Below, piece by piece: positions 8,334-16,710 of a DNA stretch of 33,208 nucleotides. This stretch comes from Rhodoferax sp. GTDB lineage: Bacteria > Pseudomonadota > Gammaproteobacteria > Burkholderiales > Burkholderiaceae_C. The stretch's first letter is position 1. Each line of letters begins with the position of its first letter. The stretch is taken from positions 1 to 33,208 of the forward strand of contig SHXM01000011.1 of the NCBI GenBank assembly GCA_009693325.1. The letters are read 5' to 3'. The notes beneath the pieces were generated by a model that made no database searches, was not told the origin of the DNA, and worked only from the letters and a program-made list of their open reading frames with translations. The position numbers were made by a program, and so were the translations under genes.

Positions 8334-9133
8334 GCAGCCGCCTGTGCGCCAGTTGAGGGCGCGCGCAAGCTCACCTCGTCGCTGCTGATGGCCCGCAGTC
8401 CCTGGGCTGTGCGAAGCAGCAGCGCACCCCTGGCATCCACGCCCTCGGCGCAGCCAAGCGTGCCGTCGCTCAAGCTGACTGAGGTACCAAACAGCGCATC
8501 GCGCTGTGCAAACCCGGCCCTGAATGGTGCAAAGCCAAGGGACTCGAATTCCTTCAGCGTGCGCAGCAACCCGGGGACCAGGCGCAGCAGGGTGGTCGGC
8601 GCGTCGATCTGCGGCAATACCTCTTGCAACCAGGCAGGCGCCCTGGCCAGCCCCGAGGCGCCGCGCGGCCCCAGGTTGATGCCTACGCCCACGATGGCCT
8701 GGCGGACCGACCCAATGGCCACGGTTTCAATCAAAATGCCGGCGAGTTTGCGCTGTTCCAGCCAGATGTCATTGGGCCACTTCAAGCGCAGATCAGGGTG
8801 CAGGCTGCTGGCCAGGCTAAGGCCTACCGCCAAAGACAGGCCCGACCAATCGGCCACCGGCAGGGGCAGCCCGAGCGAAAAAGTGAGCGATTCGCCAGCT
8901 GCCCTGCTGCCATCGCTGCCGGTGTGATGTTCTTGGCTAAGCCACTGCCTGCCCAAGCGCCCGCGCCCCGCAGTTTGGTGTTGGGCGACCAAGAGCGTGG
9001 GCTGCCCGACACCCGCGCGTGCCCGACGCATGAGCTCCGAGTTGGTCGAATCCAGGCTATCAACCACCTCCAAAACCAGCCCCGTCTGTTGCTGTGACAG
9101 CGCCAGTCCAAGCGATTGATAGTCTGGCGCCAT
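8330..9133 (-). CDS. birA: Biotin--[acetyl-CoA-carboxylase] ligase, monofunctional
   Basis: This ligase activates biotin with ATP and attaches it to the lysine of biotin carboxyl carrier proteins. The 267-residue protein from ATG 9133 (MAPDYQSLGLALSQQQ) lacks the N-terminal helix-turn-helix of the E. coli repressor form. It shows DSLDSTNSEL (about 26-34), the biotinyl-AMP loop GRGRLGR (56-62), KWPND (118-122) and GVGINLG. Between GRQW and the ESLTFSLGLPL strand there are about ten more residues than usual (SQEHHTGSDGSRAAG). A longer start at 9202 would overlap the SET gene by 58 bases and is not preferred. It begins 11 bases after the SET stop and overlaps the SPOR gene. Confidence 0.92.
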   Translation of the reverse strand: MAPDYQSLGLALSQQQTGLVLEVVDSLDSTNSELMRRARAGVGQPTLLVAQHQTAGRGRLGRQWLSQEHHTGSDGSRAAGESLTFSLGLPLPVADWSGLSLAVGLSLASSLHPDLRLKWPNDIWLEQRKLAGILIETVAIGSVRQAIVGVGINLGPRGASGLARAPAWLQEVLPQIDAPTTLLRLVPGLLRTLKEFESLGFAPFRAGFAQRDALFGTSVSLSDGTLGCAEGVDARGALLLRTAQGLRAISSDEVSLRAPSTGAQAAA

Positions 9134-9144
9134 CCCAAGGCCGC

Positions 9145-9624
9145 TTAGCCGCGTCGCCCTTTGGGTGCCAGCATGGTGCCGCGGCACTGCCTGGCACCGC
9201 ACCAGCAGACGTAGTCGGCCTTGAGCTTGGCTGTCTGGCGCGCATCAACCACCAGCCCGTAGTCGTAGTTCAACTCTTCGCCGCGCAAGATCGGCCGCAG
9301 TGCACGAATAAAAACACGCCCGCCCACTGCATCAGCCTCGCAATTGGGCGCGCAGGAATGATTGATCCAGCGGGACGAATTGCCACCGTATCGCGCATCG
9401 ATCACCCGCTGTGCGTCGATATGGAAATAAAACGTGTGGTTGGGCTGCAGCGGATCATGGGGGTGGCGCCGTTCGGCCTCGGCCCAGTTGATGATCTCGC
9501 CGATGTACTCAATCAAGGCCTCGCCCTCGGCCAAGTCTTGCAGGGCAAACACACCTTTGCCATGTACCCCCGAGCGGCGAACCTGAATGCGGCGGTGATC
9601 AACAGCCTGGCTTGGTTTAGACAC
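9145..9624 (-). CDS. SET-domain protein (putative protein-lysine methyltransferase)
   Basis: SET proteins transfer methyl from S-adenosylmethionine to protein lysines. This 159-residue protein is a nearly bare SET domain. It shows the opening RRSGVHGKGVFAL, EYIGEII, the pseudoknot motifs RWINHSCAPNCEA and GEELNYDYGL, and a post-SET cysteine cluster CWCGARQCRGTM. The start is taken as GTG at 9624 (MSKPSQAVDHRRIQV); no clear ribosome site is visible. Upstream in-frame codons up to 9738 run through the alternating purine/pyrimidine tract and look non-coding. It leads a SET-birA-SPOR set and is divergent from topB. Eukaryote-like SET proteins of this size occur in many Burkholderiales, and the substrate is unknown. 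Confidence 0.85.
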   Translation of the reverse strand: MSKPSQAVDHRRIQVRRSGVHGKGVFALQDLAEGEALIEYIGEIINWAEAERRHPHDPLQPNHTFYFHIDAQRVIDARYGGNSSRWINHSCAPNCEADAVGGRVFIRALRPILRGEELNYDYGLVVDARQTAKLKADYVCWCGARQCRGTMLAPKGRRG

Positions 9625-9657
9625 GGTTGAAAAATTTGGTATGGTGAACCCGTATGG

Positions 9658-9695
9658 GCGTGCGCATGCGCGCTCACGTGTGCATGTGCGTGCGC
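9658..9695. repeat. Alternating purine/pyrimidine tract (Z-DNA-prone) in the SET/topB divergent region
   Basis: Bases 9658-9673 and 9676-9695 alternate strictly purine/pyrimidine (16 and 20 bases), broken only by TC at 9674-9675; GCGCGC follows at 9698-9703. The first tract includes the 10-bp palindrome GCGCATGCGC (9662-9671). Such GC-rich alternation is the classic Z-forming pattern under negative supercoiling. Confidence 0.7.
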
Positions 9696-9728
9696 CCGCG
9701 CGCCCGCGAGGAACCGGATTGTAGTCAG

Positions 9729-12662
9729 ATGAAAACATTGATCATTGCCGAAAAACCTTCTGTGGCCCAAGACATCGTGCGCGCGCTCACGCCGGTCGCA
9801 GGCAAGTTCGAGAAGCATGATGAGCACTTTGAGAACGAGCGCTATGTGGTCTCGAGCGCGGTTGGCCACCTGGTCGAGATCCAGGCGCCCGAGGCCTTTG
9901 ATGTCAAGCGCGGCAAATGGAGCTTTGCCCACCTGCCGGTGATTCCGCCGCACTTCGACCTCAAGCCGGTAGACAAGACCAAGACCCGCCTGAACGCTGT
10001 GGTTCGGCTGGCCAAGCGCAAAGATGTGGACCAGCTCATCAACGCCTGCGACGCGGGCCGCGAGGGCGAACTGATCTTCCGGCTGATCGAACAGTACGCC
10101 GGCGGCGTCAAGCCGCTGGGCAAGCCGGTCAGCCGGCTATGGCTGCAGAGCATGACGCCACAGGCGATCCGCGATGGTTTTGGCGCCCTGCGCAGCAATG
10201 CGCAGATGCAGCCCCTGGCAGACGCCGCGCGCTGCCGCAGTGAGGCCGATTGGCTGGTGGGTATCAACGGCACCCGGGCCATGACCGCCTTCAACTCGCG
10301 CGATGGCGGGTTTTTCTTGACTACCGTCGGTCGGGTGCAGACGCCCACGCTGTCGGTGGTGGTGGAGCGCGAGGAGCAGATCCGCAAGTTCATCAGCCGC
10401 GACTACTGGGAAATTCACGCCAGCTTTGCCGCCCAGGCCGGCGAGTATGCCGCCAAGTGGTTTGACCCCAAACACAAAAAAGACGCTGAGGACGCCGAGA
10501 AAAAGGCCGACCGGGTCTGGAGCCAGGGTGAGGCGCAGTCCATTGCCGACGCGGTGCGCGGCCAGAGCGCCGGCGTCACTGAAGAAAGCAAGCCCACCAC
10601 CCAGGCCGCGCCACCGCTGTTTGACCTGACCAGCCTGCAGCGCGAGGCCAATGGCAAGTTTGGCTACTCGGCCCAAACCACGCTGTCGATCGCGCAAAGC
10701 CTGTACGAACGCCACAAGGCGCTGACCTATCCCCGTACCGACTCGCGCGCGCTGCCCGAGGACTACGTGCCGGTGGTCAAACAGACCTTTGAGATGCTGG
10801 CCGATTCAGGCATGCGGCACCTGGCCCCGCATGCCTTGACCGCGCTCAACGGCAACTACATCAAACCGATCAAGCGGGTATTTGACAACACCAAGGTGAG
10901 TGACCACTTCGCCATCATCCCTACGCTGCAAGCCCCCAGTGGGCTGAGTGAAGCCGAGCAAAAAATCTATGACCTGGTGGTTCGCCGCTTCATGGCGGTG
11001 TTTTTCCCGAGTGCCGAGTACCAGGTGACCACCCGCATCAGCACCGCTGCGGGTCACAGCTTCAAGACCGAGGGCAAGGTGCTGGTCAAACCCGGCTGGC
11101 TGGCGATTTACGGCAAAGAAGCAGCATTGGAGGTGGCTGATGCCAAGGACGGCGACAAGGGTCAGAGCCTGGTGCCGGTGCAACCCGGGGAGAAGGTGCG
11201 CACCGCCACCGTTGAGCCCAAGGGCCTGAAAACCCGGCCGCCGGCCCGTTATTCCGAGGCGACCCTGCTGGGCGCCATGGAGGGCGCCGGTAAAACCGTG
11301 GAAGACGACGAACTGCGCGAGGCCATGCAGGAAAAAGGCCTGGGCACGCCCGCCACCCGATCTTCCATCATCGAGGGCCTGATTGCCGAAAAATACATGC
11401 TGCGCGAAGGCCGCGAGCTGATTCCGACGGCCAAGGCCTTCCAGCTGATGACGCTCTTGCGCGGCCTGGGCGTGGAGGAGCTGTCCAAGGCCGAACTGAC
11501 CGGCGAGTGGGAGCACAAGCTCGCGCAAATGGAACTCGGCAAGCTCAGCCGCAGCAGCTTCATGGCCGATATTGCGGCCATGACCGAGCGCATGGTCAAA
11601 AAGGCCAAGGAATACGACCGTGACACCATCCCGGGCGACTATGCCACCTTGCAGGCGGCCTGCCCCAATTGCGGCGGCGTGGTCAAGGAAAACTACCGCC
11701 GCTACACGTGTACCGGCAAGACTGGCGCGGAAGATGGCTGCGGCTTTTCGTTTGGCAAGACGCCAGCCGGGCGGACGTTTGAGGTCGCCGAGGTAGAGCA
11801 GTTTTTGCGCGAGCGCAAAATTGGGCCGCTGGACGGCTTTCGCTCCAAGGCCGGCTGGCCGTTCACTGCCGAGATGGTGATCAAGTTTGACGAAGAGAGC
11901 AAAAATTACAAGCTCGAATTCGATTTTGGCGATGACAAAAAGGGCGAAGAGACTGGCGAGTTGATCGACTTTTCAGCCCAGCAAAGCCTGGGCGCCTGCC
12001 CCAAATGTGGCAGCGCGGTGTTTGAGCACGGCAAGAGCTATGTTTGCGAAAAATCGGTGCCCACCCTGGCGCAGGCCAGCCCGAGCTGCGACTTCAAGAG
12101 CGGCCAAATCATCCTGCAGCAGCCGATAGTGCGGGACCAAATGACCAAACTATTGGCCACCGGCAAAACCGACCTGCTGGACAAATTTGTCAGTATGCGT
12201 ACGCGCCGCGCCTTCAAAGCCATGCTCGCCTGGGATGCCGAGGCGGGCAAAGTGAACTTTGAGTTTGCGCCATCGAAATTCCCGCCGCGTCCGGGCGCCG
12301 CGGCCAAAGCGGCGGCTGCCAAATCCAGCACCGCGCCCGCCAAGGCCGGCAAGGCTGCCAAGGCCGCCAAGGCATTCAAACTCGTTAAACCCAAGGCGGC
12401 CACGCCACGCAAAGCTGTGAGCAAAAAGGCGCCTGCGGCCGGCCTGCAACCCAGTGCGGCCTTGGCAGCGGTGATTGGCCCTGAGGCCATTGGGCGCCCG
12501 CAGGTGATCAAAAAACTCTGGGACTACATCAAGGCCCATGGCCTGCAGGACAGCGCCAACAAGCGCGCCATCAACGCCGACGCCAAGTTGCTGGCCGTGT
12601 TCGGCAAGCCACAGGTCACCATGTTTGAGCTCGCCGGCATTGTGGGCAAGCACCTGGGCTAA
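9729..12662 (+). CDS. topB: DNA topoisomerase III with C-terminal SWIB domain
   Basis: This type IA topoisomerase cuts one strand and passes another to relax or decatenate DNA. From ATG 9729 the protein has 977 residues, far longer than E. coli TopB (about 650). The TOPRIM domain starts MKTLIIAEKPSVAQDI and has the metal site in NACDAGREGELIFR (about 105-118). The catalytic tyrosine is Tyr334 in LTYPRTDSRALP. Zinc-finger-like segments start near residue 644 (CPNCGG) and 757 (CPKCGS). An Ala/Lys-rich histone-H1-like linker (about 855-900) leads to a SWIB/MDM2 fold (about 905-977, GRPQVIKKLWDYIKAHGLQD). GAGGAA at 9708-9713 lies rather far from the ATG. An upstream in-frame start at 9654 would translate the Z-DNA-like tract and is disfavoured. 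Confidence 0.95.
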   Translation: MKTLIIAEKPSVAQDIVRALTPVAGKFEKHDEHFENERYVVSSAVGHLVEIQAPEAFDVKRGKWSFAHLPVIPPHFDLKPVDKTKTRLNAVVRLAKRKDVDQLINACDAGREGELIFRLIEQYAGGVKPLGKPVSRLWLQSMTPQAIRDGFGALRSNAQMQPLADAARCRSEADWLVGINGTRAMTAFNSRDGGFFLTTVGRVQTPTLSVVVEREEQIRKFISRDYWEIHASFAAQAGEYAAKWFDPKHKKDAEDAEKKADRVWSQGEAQSIADAVRGQSAGVTEESKPTTQAAPPLFDLTSLQREANGKFGYSAQTTLSIAQSLYERHKALTYPRTDSRALPEDYVPVVKQTFEMLADSGMRHLAPHALTALNGNYIKPIKRVFDNTKVSDHFAIIPTLQAPSGLSEAEQKIYDLVVRRFMAVFFPSAEYQVTTRISTAAGHSFKTEGKVLVKPGWLAIYGKEAALEVADAKDGDKGQSLVPVQPGEKVRTATVEPKGLKTRPPARYSEATLLGAMEGAGKTVEDDELREAMQEKGLGTPATRSSIIEGLIAEKYMLREGRELIPTAKAFQLMTLLRGLGVEELSKAELTGEWEHKLAQMELGKLSRSSFMADIAAMTERMVKKAKEYDRDTIPGDYATLQAACPNCGGVVKENYRRYTCTGKTGAEDGCGFSFGKTPAGRTFEVAEVEQFLRERKIGPLDGFRSKAGWPFTAEMVIKFDEESKNYKLEFDFGDDKKGEETGELIDFSAQQSLGACPKCGSAVFEHGKSYVCEKSVPTLAQASPSCDFKSGQIILQQPIVRDQMTKLLATGKTDLLDKFVSMRTRRAFKAMLAWDAEAGKVNFEFAPSKFPPRPGAAAKAAAAKSSTAPAKAGKAAKAAKAFKLVKPKAATPRKAVSKKAPAAGLQPSAALAAVIGPEAIGRPQVIKKLWDYIKAHGLQDSANKRAINADAKLLAVFGKPQVTMFELAGIVGKHLG

Positions 12663-12743
12663 GCCAGCGCAATGGGTTTGCGCATCGTCATGCGGTCAGG
12701 GCAGGACGGGCCAGCTTGTCGGGCAAATTCGCGGTTTCGATCA

Positions 12744-12759
12744 GTCATGTTTTTATGAC
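12744..12759. promoter_or_regulatory. Small dyad (possible operator) before the ABC importer genes
   Basis: GTCAT (12744-12748) and ATGAC (12755-12759) form a perfect inverted repeat around GTTTTT, about 115 bases upstream of the binding-protein ATG. The 213-base gap 12663-12875 shows no other clear signal and no convincing terminator for topB. A role as operator is speculative. Confidence 0.25.
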
Positions 12760-12875
12760 ATACTGGTGAAGCATTGCGGGGCTCGGGCCAGCTTGGACGT
12801 TCGCGCAGTGAGAACTTTAGTTTGAATGCAGGCTCGTCCGGCACGAATGACCCCACTCTAAAAGGAAATATTCCC

Positions 12876-13916
12876 ATGTTCAAAGCAAGCACCCGAAAAC
12901 TAATGCTCGGCGCGGTCGCGCTGGTTGCCACCGCGCTGTTTACTGCCGCTCCGGCGTTCGCTCAAAAGACCAAAATCACAGTCTACAGCGCGCTCGAAAC
13001 CGACCAGGTTGGGCCTTACAAGCAGGCCTTTGAAGCAGATAACCCGGACGTGGAAATCGCCTGGGTGAGAGACTCCACTGGCATCATCACCGCGCGCCTA
13101 TTGGCTGAAAAAGACAACCCCCGTGCCGATGTCATCTGGGGCTTGGGCGCCTCCAGCGTGTCCTTGTTCGATTCGATGGGTATGCTGGAGCCGTACACCC
13201 CCAAAGGCGCGGACCAGATCAAACCCGCCTTCAAGAGCAGCAAGAGCCCGATGAGCTGGACCGGCATGGACGCCTGGCTGGCCGTGATCTGCTACAACAC
13301 GATTGAAGGCGGCAAAAAAAGCATGCCCAAGCCAGCCGCCTGGATGGACCTGGCCAACCCGGTTTACAAAGACAGCATCGTGATGCCCAACCCGGCGTCT
13401 TCGGGCACCGGCTACCAGGCGGTGTATGCCTGGATCCAGATCATGGGCGAGAAAGCCGCTTGGGACTTCATGGACAAGCTGCACCAGAACATCGCGGTCT
13501 ACACCCACTCCGGGTCGGCCCCCTGCGTTCAGGCTGCCAAAGGCGAGCGGATCATCGGCATTGGTTTTGACATGCGGGGCGCAAGAGAGAAAACCGGCGG
13601 CGCGCCCATCGATTTGATTCTGGCCAAGGAAGGCGCGCCCTGGGACATGGAAGCCACCGCGATTGTCAAGGGCACCAAAAGCCTTGCTGCCGCACAGAAG
13701 CTGGCCGACTGGGCGGTGACCAAGAAGGCCTATGAGCTTTACGGCAAGTATTACGCCATTGTTGGTTACCCCGGTATGAACCCGGCGCCACCCAACTACC
13801 CGCCCAGCGCCGACGCTGCCATGGCCAACATTGACCTGGCAAAAATGGGCGCTGACCGGGCTCGCGTGCTGGCCGAATGGACCAGACGCTACGATGGCAA
13901 ATCTGCGCCCAGGTAA
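12876..13916 (+). CDS. ABC transporter substrate-binding protein ('2-aminoethylphosphonate'/Fe(III)-type)
   Basis: This periplasmic binding protein of 346 residues captures the ligand for the ABC importer encoded next to it. The ATG at 12876 has a clear AAGGAA ribosome site. A Sec signal peptide covers about residues 1-30 (LMLGAVALVATALFTAAPAFAQ). The mature part begins KITVYSALETDQVGPYKQAF and carries WVRDSTGIITARLLAE, MPNPASSGTG, YTHSGSAPC and the ending EWTRRYDGKSAPR. These match my memory of the PhnS2-type 'putative 2-aminoethylphosphonate' family. The broader fold is shared with Fe(III)-binding FbpA proteins. An in-frame start at 12774 would place 34 residues before the signal peptide and is rejected. 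The true ligand is uncertain because no phosphonate-degrading genes are nearby. Confidence 0.85.
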   Translation: MFKASTRKLMLGAVALVATALFTAAPAFAQKTKITVYSALETDQVGPYKQAFEADNPDVEIAWVRDSTGIITARLLAEKDNPRADVIWGLGASSVSLFDSMGMLEPYTPKGADQIKPAFKSSKSPMSWTGMDAWLAVICYNTIEGGKKSMPKPAAWMDLANPVYKDSIVMPNPASSGTGYQAVYAWIQIMGEKAAWDFMDKLHQNIAVYTHSGSAPCVQAAKGERIIGIGFDMRGAREKTGGAPIDLILAKEGAPWDMEATAIVKGTKSLAAAQKLADWAVTKKAYELYGKYYAIVGYPGMNPAPPNYPPSADAAMANIDLAKMGADRARVLAEWTRRYDGKSAPR

Positions 13917-15004
13917 TGCCGGTTGAGCCCTACCTGAGCATCCAGCGGCTCAGAAAGCAGTTCGGGGATTTCGCGGCGCTCAAAGACGTATCGCTGGATG
14001 TCATGTCCGGCGAATTCGTTTGTTTTTTGGGCCCCTCGGGTTGCGGTAAAACCACCCTTCTGCGCGCCATCGCGGGGCTGGATGTGCAAACCGCGGGGCG
14101 CATCGTTCAAGGCGGGCGAGACATCTCCAATCTGCCGGCCTCGCAGCGTGATTTCGGTATTGTTTTCCAGTCTTACGCGCTATTTCCAAACCTGAATGTC
14201 GCATCCAATGTAGGCTACGGCCTGGTCAGCCGCAGGCTGCCCCGGGCCCAAACCTCGGCCCGAGTGACCGAACTGCTCAAGCTTGTGGGACTGCCCGAGG
14301 CCGCCGCCAAGTACCCGGCGCAACTCTCGGGCGGCCAGCAGCAGCGCGTGGCGCTAGCGCGTGCGCTGGCCCTGTCGCCCGGCTTGCTGCTGCTCGATGA
14401 ACCGCTAAGCGCACTCGATGCCCGGGTGCGGGCCTACTTGCGACTTGAAATCCGCCGCCTGCACCAGCGCCTGGGCGTGACCACCATCATGGTGACCCAT
14501 GACCAGGAAGAAGCGCTGACCATGGCCGACCGCATTGTGGTCATGAACGAGGGCGTGATCGAGCAGATTGGCACACCGCTGGAGGTTTATCGGCAACCCG
14601 CCAGCGCCTTTGTGGCAGATTTTGTGGGCACCACCAATTTTCTTGCTGCCCAGGTGGTGGGCGATGGGCTGGTGCGCTTTGGTGGCCTGAATCTGCACTG
14701 CGAGTTCGATGGTGGGCCTCAGCCCGGCCAACAGATCACCTTGGCGATTCGGCCCGAAGACCTGGTGGTGCGCAATGTGAGTGCCGGCGCAGCCAACACG
14801 GCCGAGGTGAAGGTCACACACATCGAGTTCTTGGGTTCATTTTGTCGGGTCAGCTTGGGCCTGGGCGAACAGCCCGCGGCCCTGCTGGCTGATTTCTCGA
14901 TCAATGTGGTGCGTGACCTGGCCATCAGCCAGGGGCAGACACTGCTCATCAGCTTGCCGCCAGACCGCATCCGGGTGTTCCCCGGGGCGCCGCAGCTGCC
15001 GTGA
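13916..15004 (+). CDS. ABC transporter ATP-binding protein (PhnT/FbpC-like)
   Basis: This cytoplasmic ATPase powers the importer. The 362-residue protein starts at ATG 13916, sharing one base with the preceding TAA (TAATG). It has Walker A GPSGCGKT (39-46), the Q loop in VFQSYALFPNLNV, the signature LSGGQQQR, Walker B LLLLDEPLSALDARVR, the H loop MVTHDQEEA and a C-terminal TOBE-like regulatory domain from about residue 235. Length and order fit the MalK/PotA/FbpC group, and the neighbourhood fits the PhnT2 family. It overlaps the permease start by four bases (GTGA). Both overlaps point to one three-gene operon. Confidence 0.93.
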   Translation: MPVEPYLSIQRLRKQFGDFAALKDVSLDVMSGEFVCFLGPSGCGKTTLLRAIAGLDVQTAGRIVQGGRDISNLPASQRDFGIVFQSYALFPNLNVASNVGYGLVSRRLPRAQTSARVTELLKLVGLPEAAAKYPAQLSGGQQQRVALARALALSPGLLLLDEPLSALDARVRAYLRLEIRRLHQRLGVTTIMVTHDQEEALTMADRIVVMNEGVIEQIGTPLEVYRQPASAFVADFVGTTNFLAAQVVGDGLVRFGGLNLHCEFDGGPQPGQQITLAIRPEDLVVRNVSAGAANTAEVKVTHIEFLGSFCRVSLGLGEQPAALLADFSINVVRDLAISQGQTLLISLPPDRIRVFPGAPQLP

Positions 15005-16710
15005 CCCGGCCTGGCCTGACAGGGGCTGGCGCTGCGCCACCAGCCAGGCGCGGATTGGATCGCGACGACTTGCTGATGCGCGCAGGCATCTGCCTCTTGA
15101 TCGGCTGGCTGTTGCTGACCCTGATCCTGCCGCTGTGGTGGCTGCTGTCCAAGAGCTTCCAGAACCAGAACGGCGAGTTCATCGGGCTGGCCAACTACCT
15201 GCGTTATTTCTCTACGCCGTCCCTGTTTGCCTCGGTCTGGAACAGCCTGTTTATTGCCGTGCTGACCACGGCCATTGTGCTGCCGCTGGCCTTTGTGTAT
15301 GCCTACGCGCTGCAGCGCAGTTGCATGCGCTTCAAGGGACTGTTTCAAGCGCTGGCGCTGATCCCGATTCTGGCGCCCTCGCTGCTGCCGGCCATCTCGC
15401 TGATCTACCTGTTTGGCAACCAGGGTTTCCTGAAGAGCTGGATGTTTGGGGTGTCGGTCTACGGGCCATTTGGCATCGTGCTGTCTCAGGTGTTTTACTG
15501 CTTCCCGCATGCCTTGATGATTTTGCTGGCGGCACTCTCCATGGCGGATTCCCGGCTGTACGAGGCGGCAGACGCCTTGGGCGCCTCCAAGACCCGCGTG
15601 TTCTTGACCGTCACCTTGCCAGGGGCCAAGTACGGCCTGATCAGCGCCGGTTTTGTGATTTTTACGCTGGTTATCACCGACTTTGGCATTGCCAAGGTGA
15701 TTGGCGGGCGCTTCAATGTGCTCGCCACTGATATCTTCAAACAGGTGATTGGTCAGCAAAACTTCGAAATGGGCGCCGTGGTTGGCTTTGTGCTGCTGAT
15801 CCCGGCAGTGGTGGCTTTTGCCGCAGACCGAATCTTGCAGGGGCGCCAGGTGGCGCTGCTGTCAGCCCGCGCGGTGCCGCTGGTGCCCAAGCCGGCAGCC
15901 CAACGTGACTGGGCGCTGTTCGCGTTTTGTAGCGTGGTTGGCGGCATGATTTTTATTGTGCTGGCGATGGCTGCCTGGGCCTCGCTGGTGACGCGCTGGC
16001 CCTACAACTTGACGCTTACCCTGAACAACTATGCCTTTGGCGAATTTGACTCGGACGGCTGGGCCGCCTACTGGCATTCAGTGCAATTGGCGGCCTGGAC
16101 CGCGGTGATCGGCACAGCGGTCGTTTTTGTTGGTGCCTACCTGCTGGAGAAGACCCGCGCCTTTGCTTTTGGGCGGATGGTGGCCCAGTTCATGGCCATG
16201 CTGCCCATGGCCGTGCCCGGCTTGGTGCTGGGGCTGGCCTACATTTTTTTCTTCAATGCCAAGGGCAATCCCTTTGGCTTTTTGTACGGCACCATGGCTA
16301 TCCTGGTGATCAATTCACTGACCCACTTTTACACCGTGAGCCATTTGACGGCGAGCACCGCCCTCAAGCAACTGGACCACGAATTTGAAGCTGTGTCCGC
16401 CTCGCTCAAGGTGTCACTGCTGCGCACCATGACCCGTGTCACCCTGCCAGTCTGCCTGCCCGCCGTACTGGACATCAGCATTTACCTGTTTGTCAATGCC
16501 ATGACGACGGTGTCGGCGGTGATCTTTTTGTACTCGACCGACACCAAGCTCGCGGCCATTGCCATCGTTAACATGGACGAGGCCGGGTTCACGGCCGCCG
16601 CTGCGGCCATGGCCATGACGATTGTGGCCACCTCAGCTGGCGTGAAGATTGCCCATGTGCTGCTGACGCGTCGGCTGGAGCGCCGCACCCAGGGTTGGCG
16701 GCGCCGCTGA
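15001..16710 (+). CDS. ABC transporter fused double permease (PhnU2/FbpB-like)
   Basis: This inner-membrane channel subunit of 569 residues comprises two MetI-like permease halves in one chain, about six membrane helices each. The first helix is near residues 27-48 (AGICLLIGWLLLTLILPLWW). Each half has an EAA-type coupling loop facing the ATPase: YEAADALGASKTRVFLTVTLPG in the first half and FEAVSASLKVSLLRTMTRVTLP in the second. Fused double permeases are typical of Fe(III)/FbpB and '2-aminoethylphosphonate' PhnU2 importers. The start is GTG at 15001, overlapping the ATPase stop. The protein ends at 16710, and 136 bases separate it from the deacylase gene. Confidence 0.92.
   Translation: MTRPGLTGAGAAPPARRGLDRDDLLMRAGICLLIGWLLLTLILPLWWLLSKSFQNQNGEFIGLANYLRYFSTPSLFASVWNSLFIAVLTTAIVLPLAFVYAYALQRSCMRFKGLFQALALIPILAPSLLPAISLIYLFGNQGFLKSWMFGVSVYGPFGIVLSQVFYCFPHALMILLAALSMADSRLYEAADALGASKTRVFLTVTLPGAKYGLISAGFVIFTLVITDFGIAKVIGGRFNVLATDIFKQVIGQQNFEMGAVVGFVLLIPAVVAFAADRILQGRQVALLSARAVPLVPKPAAQRDWALFAFCSVVGGMIFIVLAMAAWASLVTRWPYNLTLTLNNYAFGEFDSDGWAAYWHSVQLAAWTAVIGTAVVFVGAYLLEKTRAFAFGRMVAQFMAMLPMAVPGLVLGLAYIFFFNAKGNPFGFLYGTMAILVINSLTHFYTVSHLTASTALKQLDHEFEAVSASLKVSLLRTMTRVTLPVCLPAVLDISIYLFVNAMTTVSAVIFLYSTDTKLAAIAIVNMDEAGFTAAAAAMAMTIVATSAGVKIAHVLLTRRLERRTQGWRRR

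Noticed and set aside
9654-9728. N-terminal extension of TopB through the alternating tract
   Set aside because: Residues are Arg/Cys/Val repeats from the purine/pyrimidine tract, and the TOPRIM domain starts naturally at 9729.
12742-12760. Pho box (CTGTCAT direct repeats) before the putative phosphonate importer
   Set aside because: One CAGTCAT resembles a half-site, but the partner is inverted rather than a direct repeat at 11-bp spacing.
14719-15759. 346-codon minus-strand frame opposite the ATPase/permease junction
   Set aside because: Low-complexity Gln/Arg/His translation, antisense to two well-supported genes.
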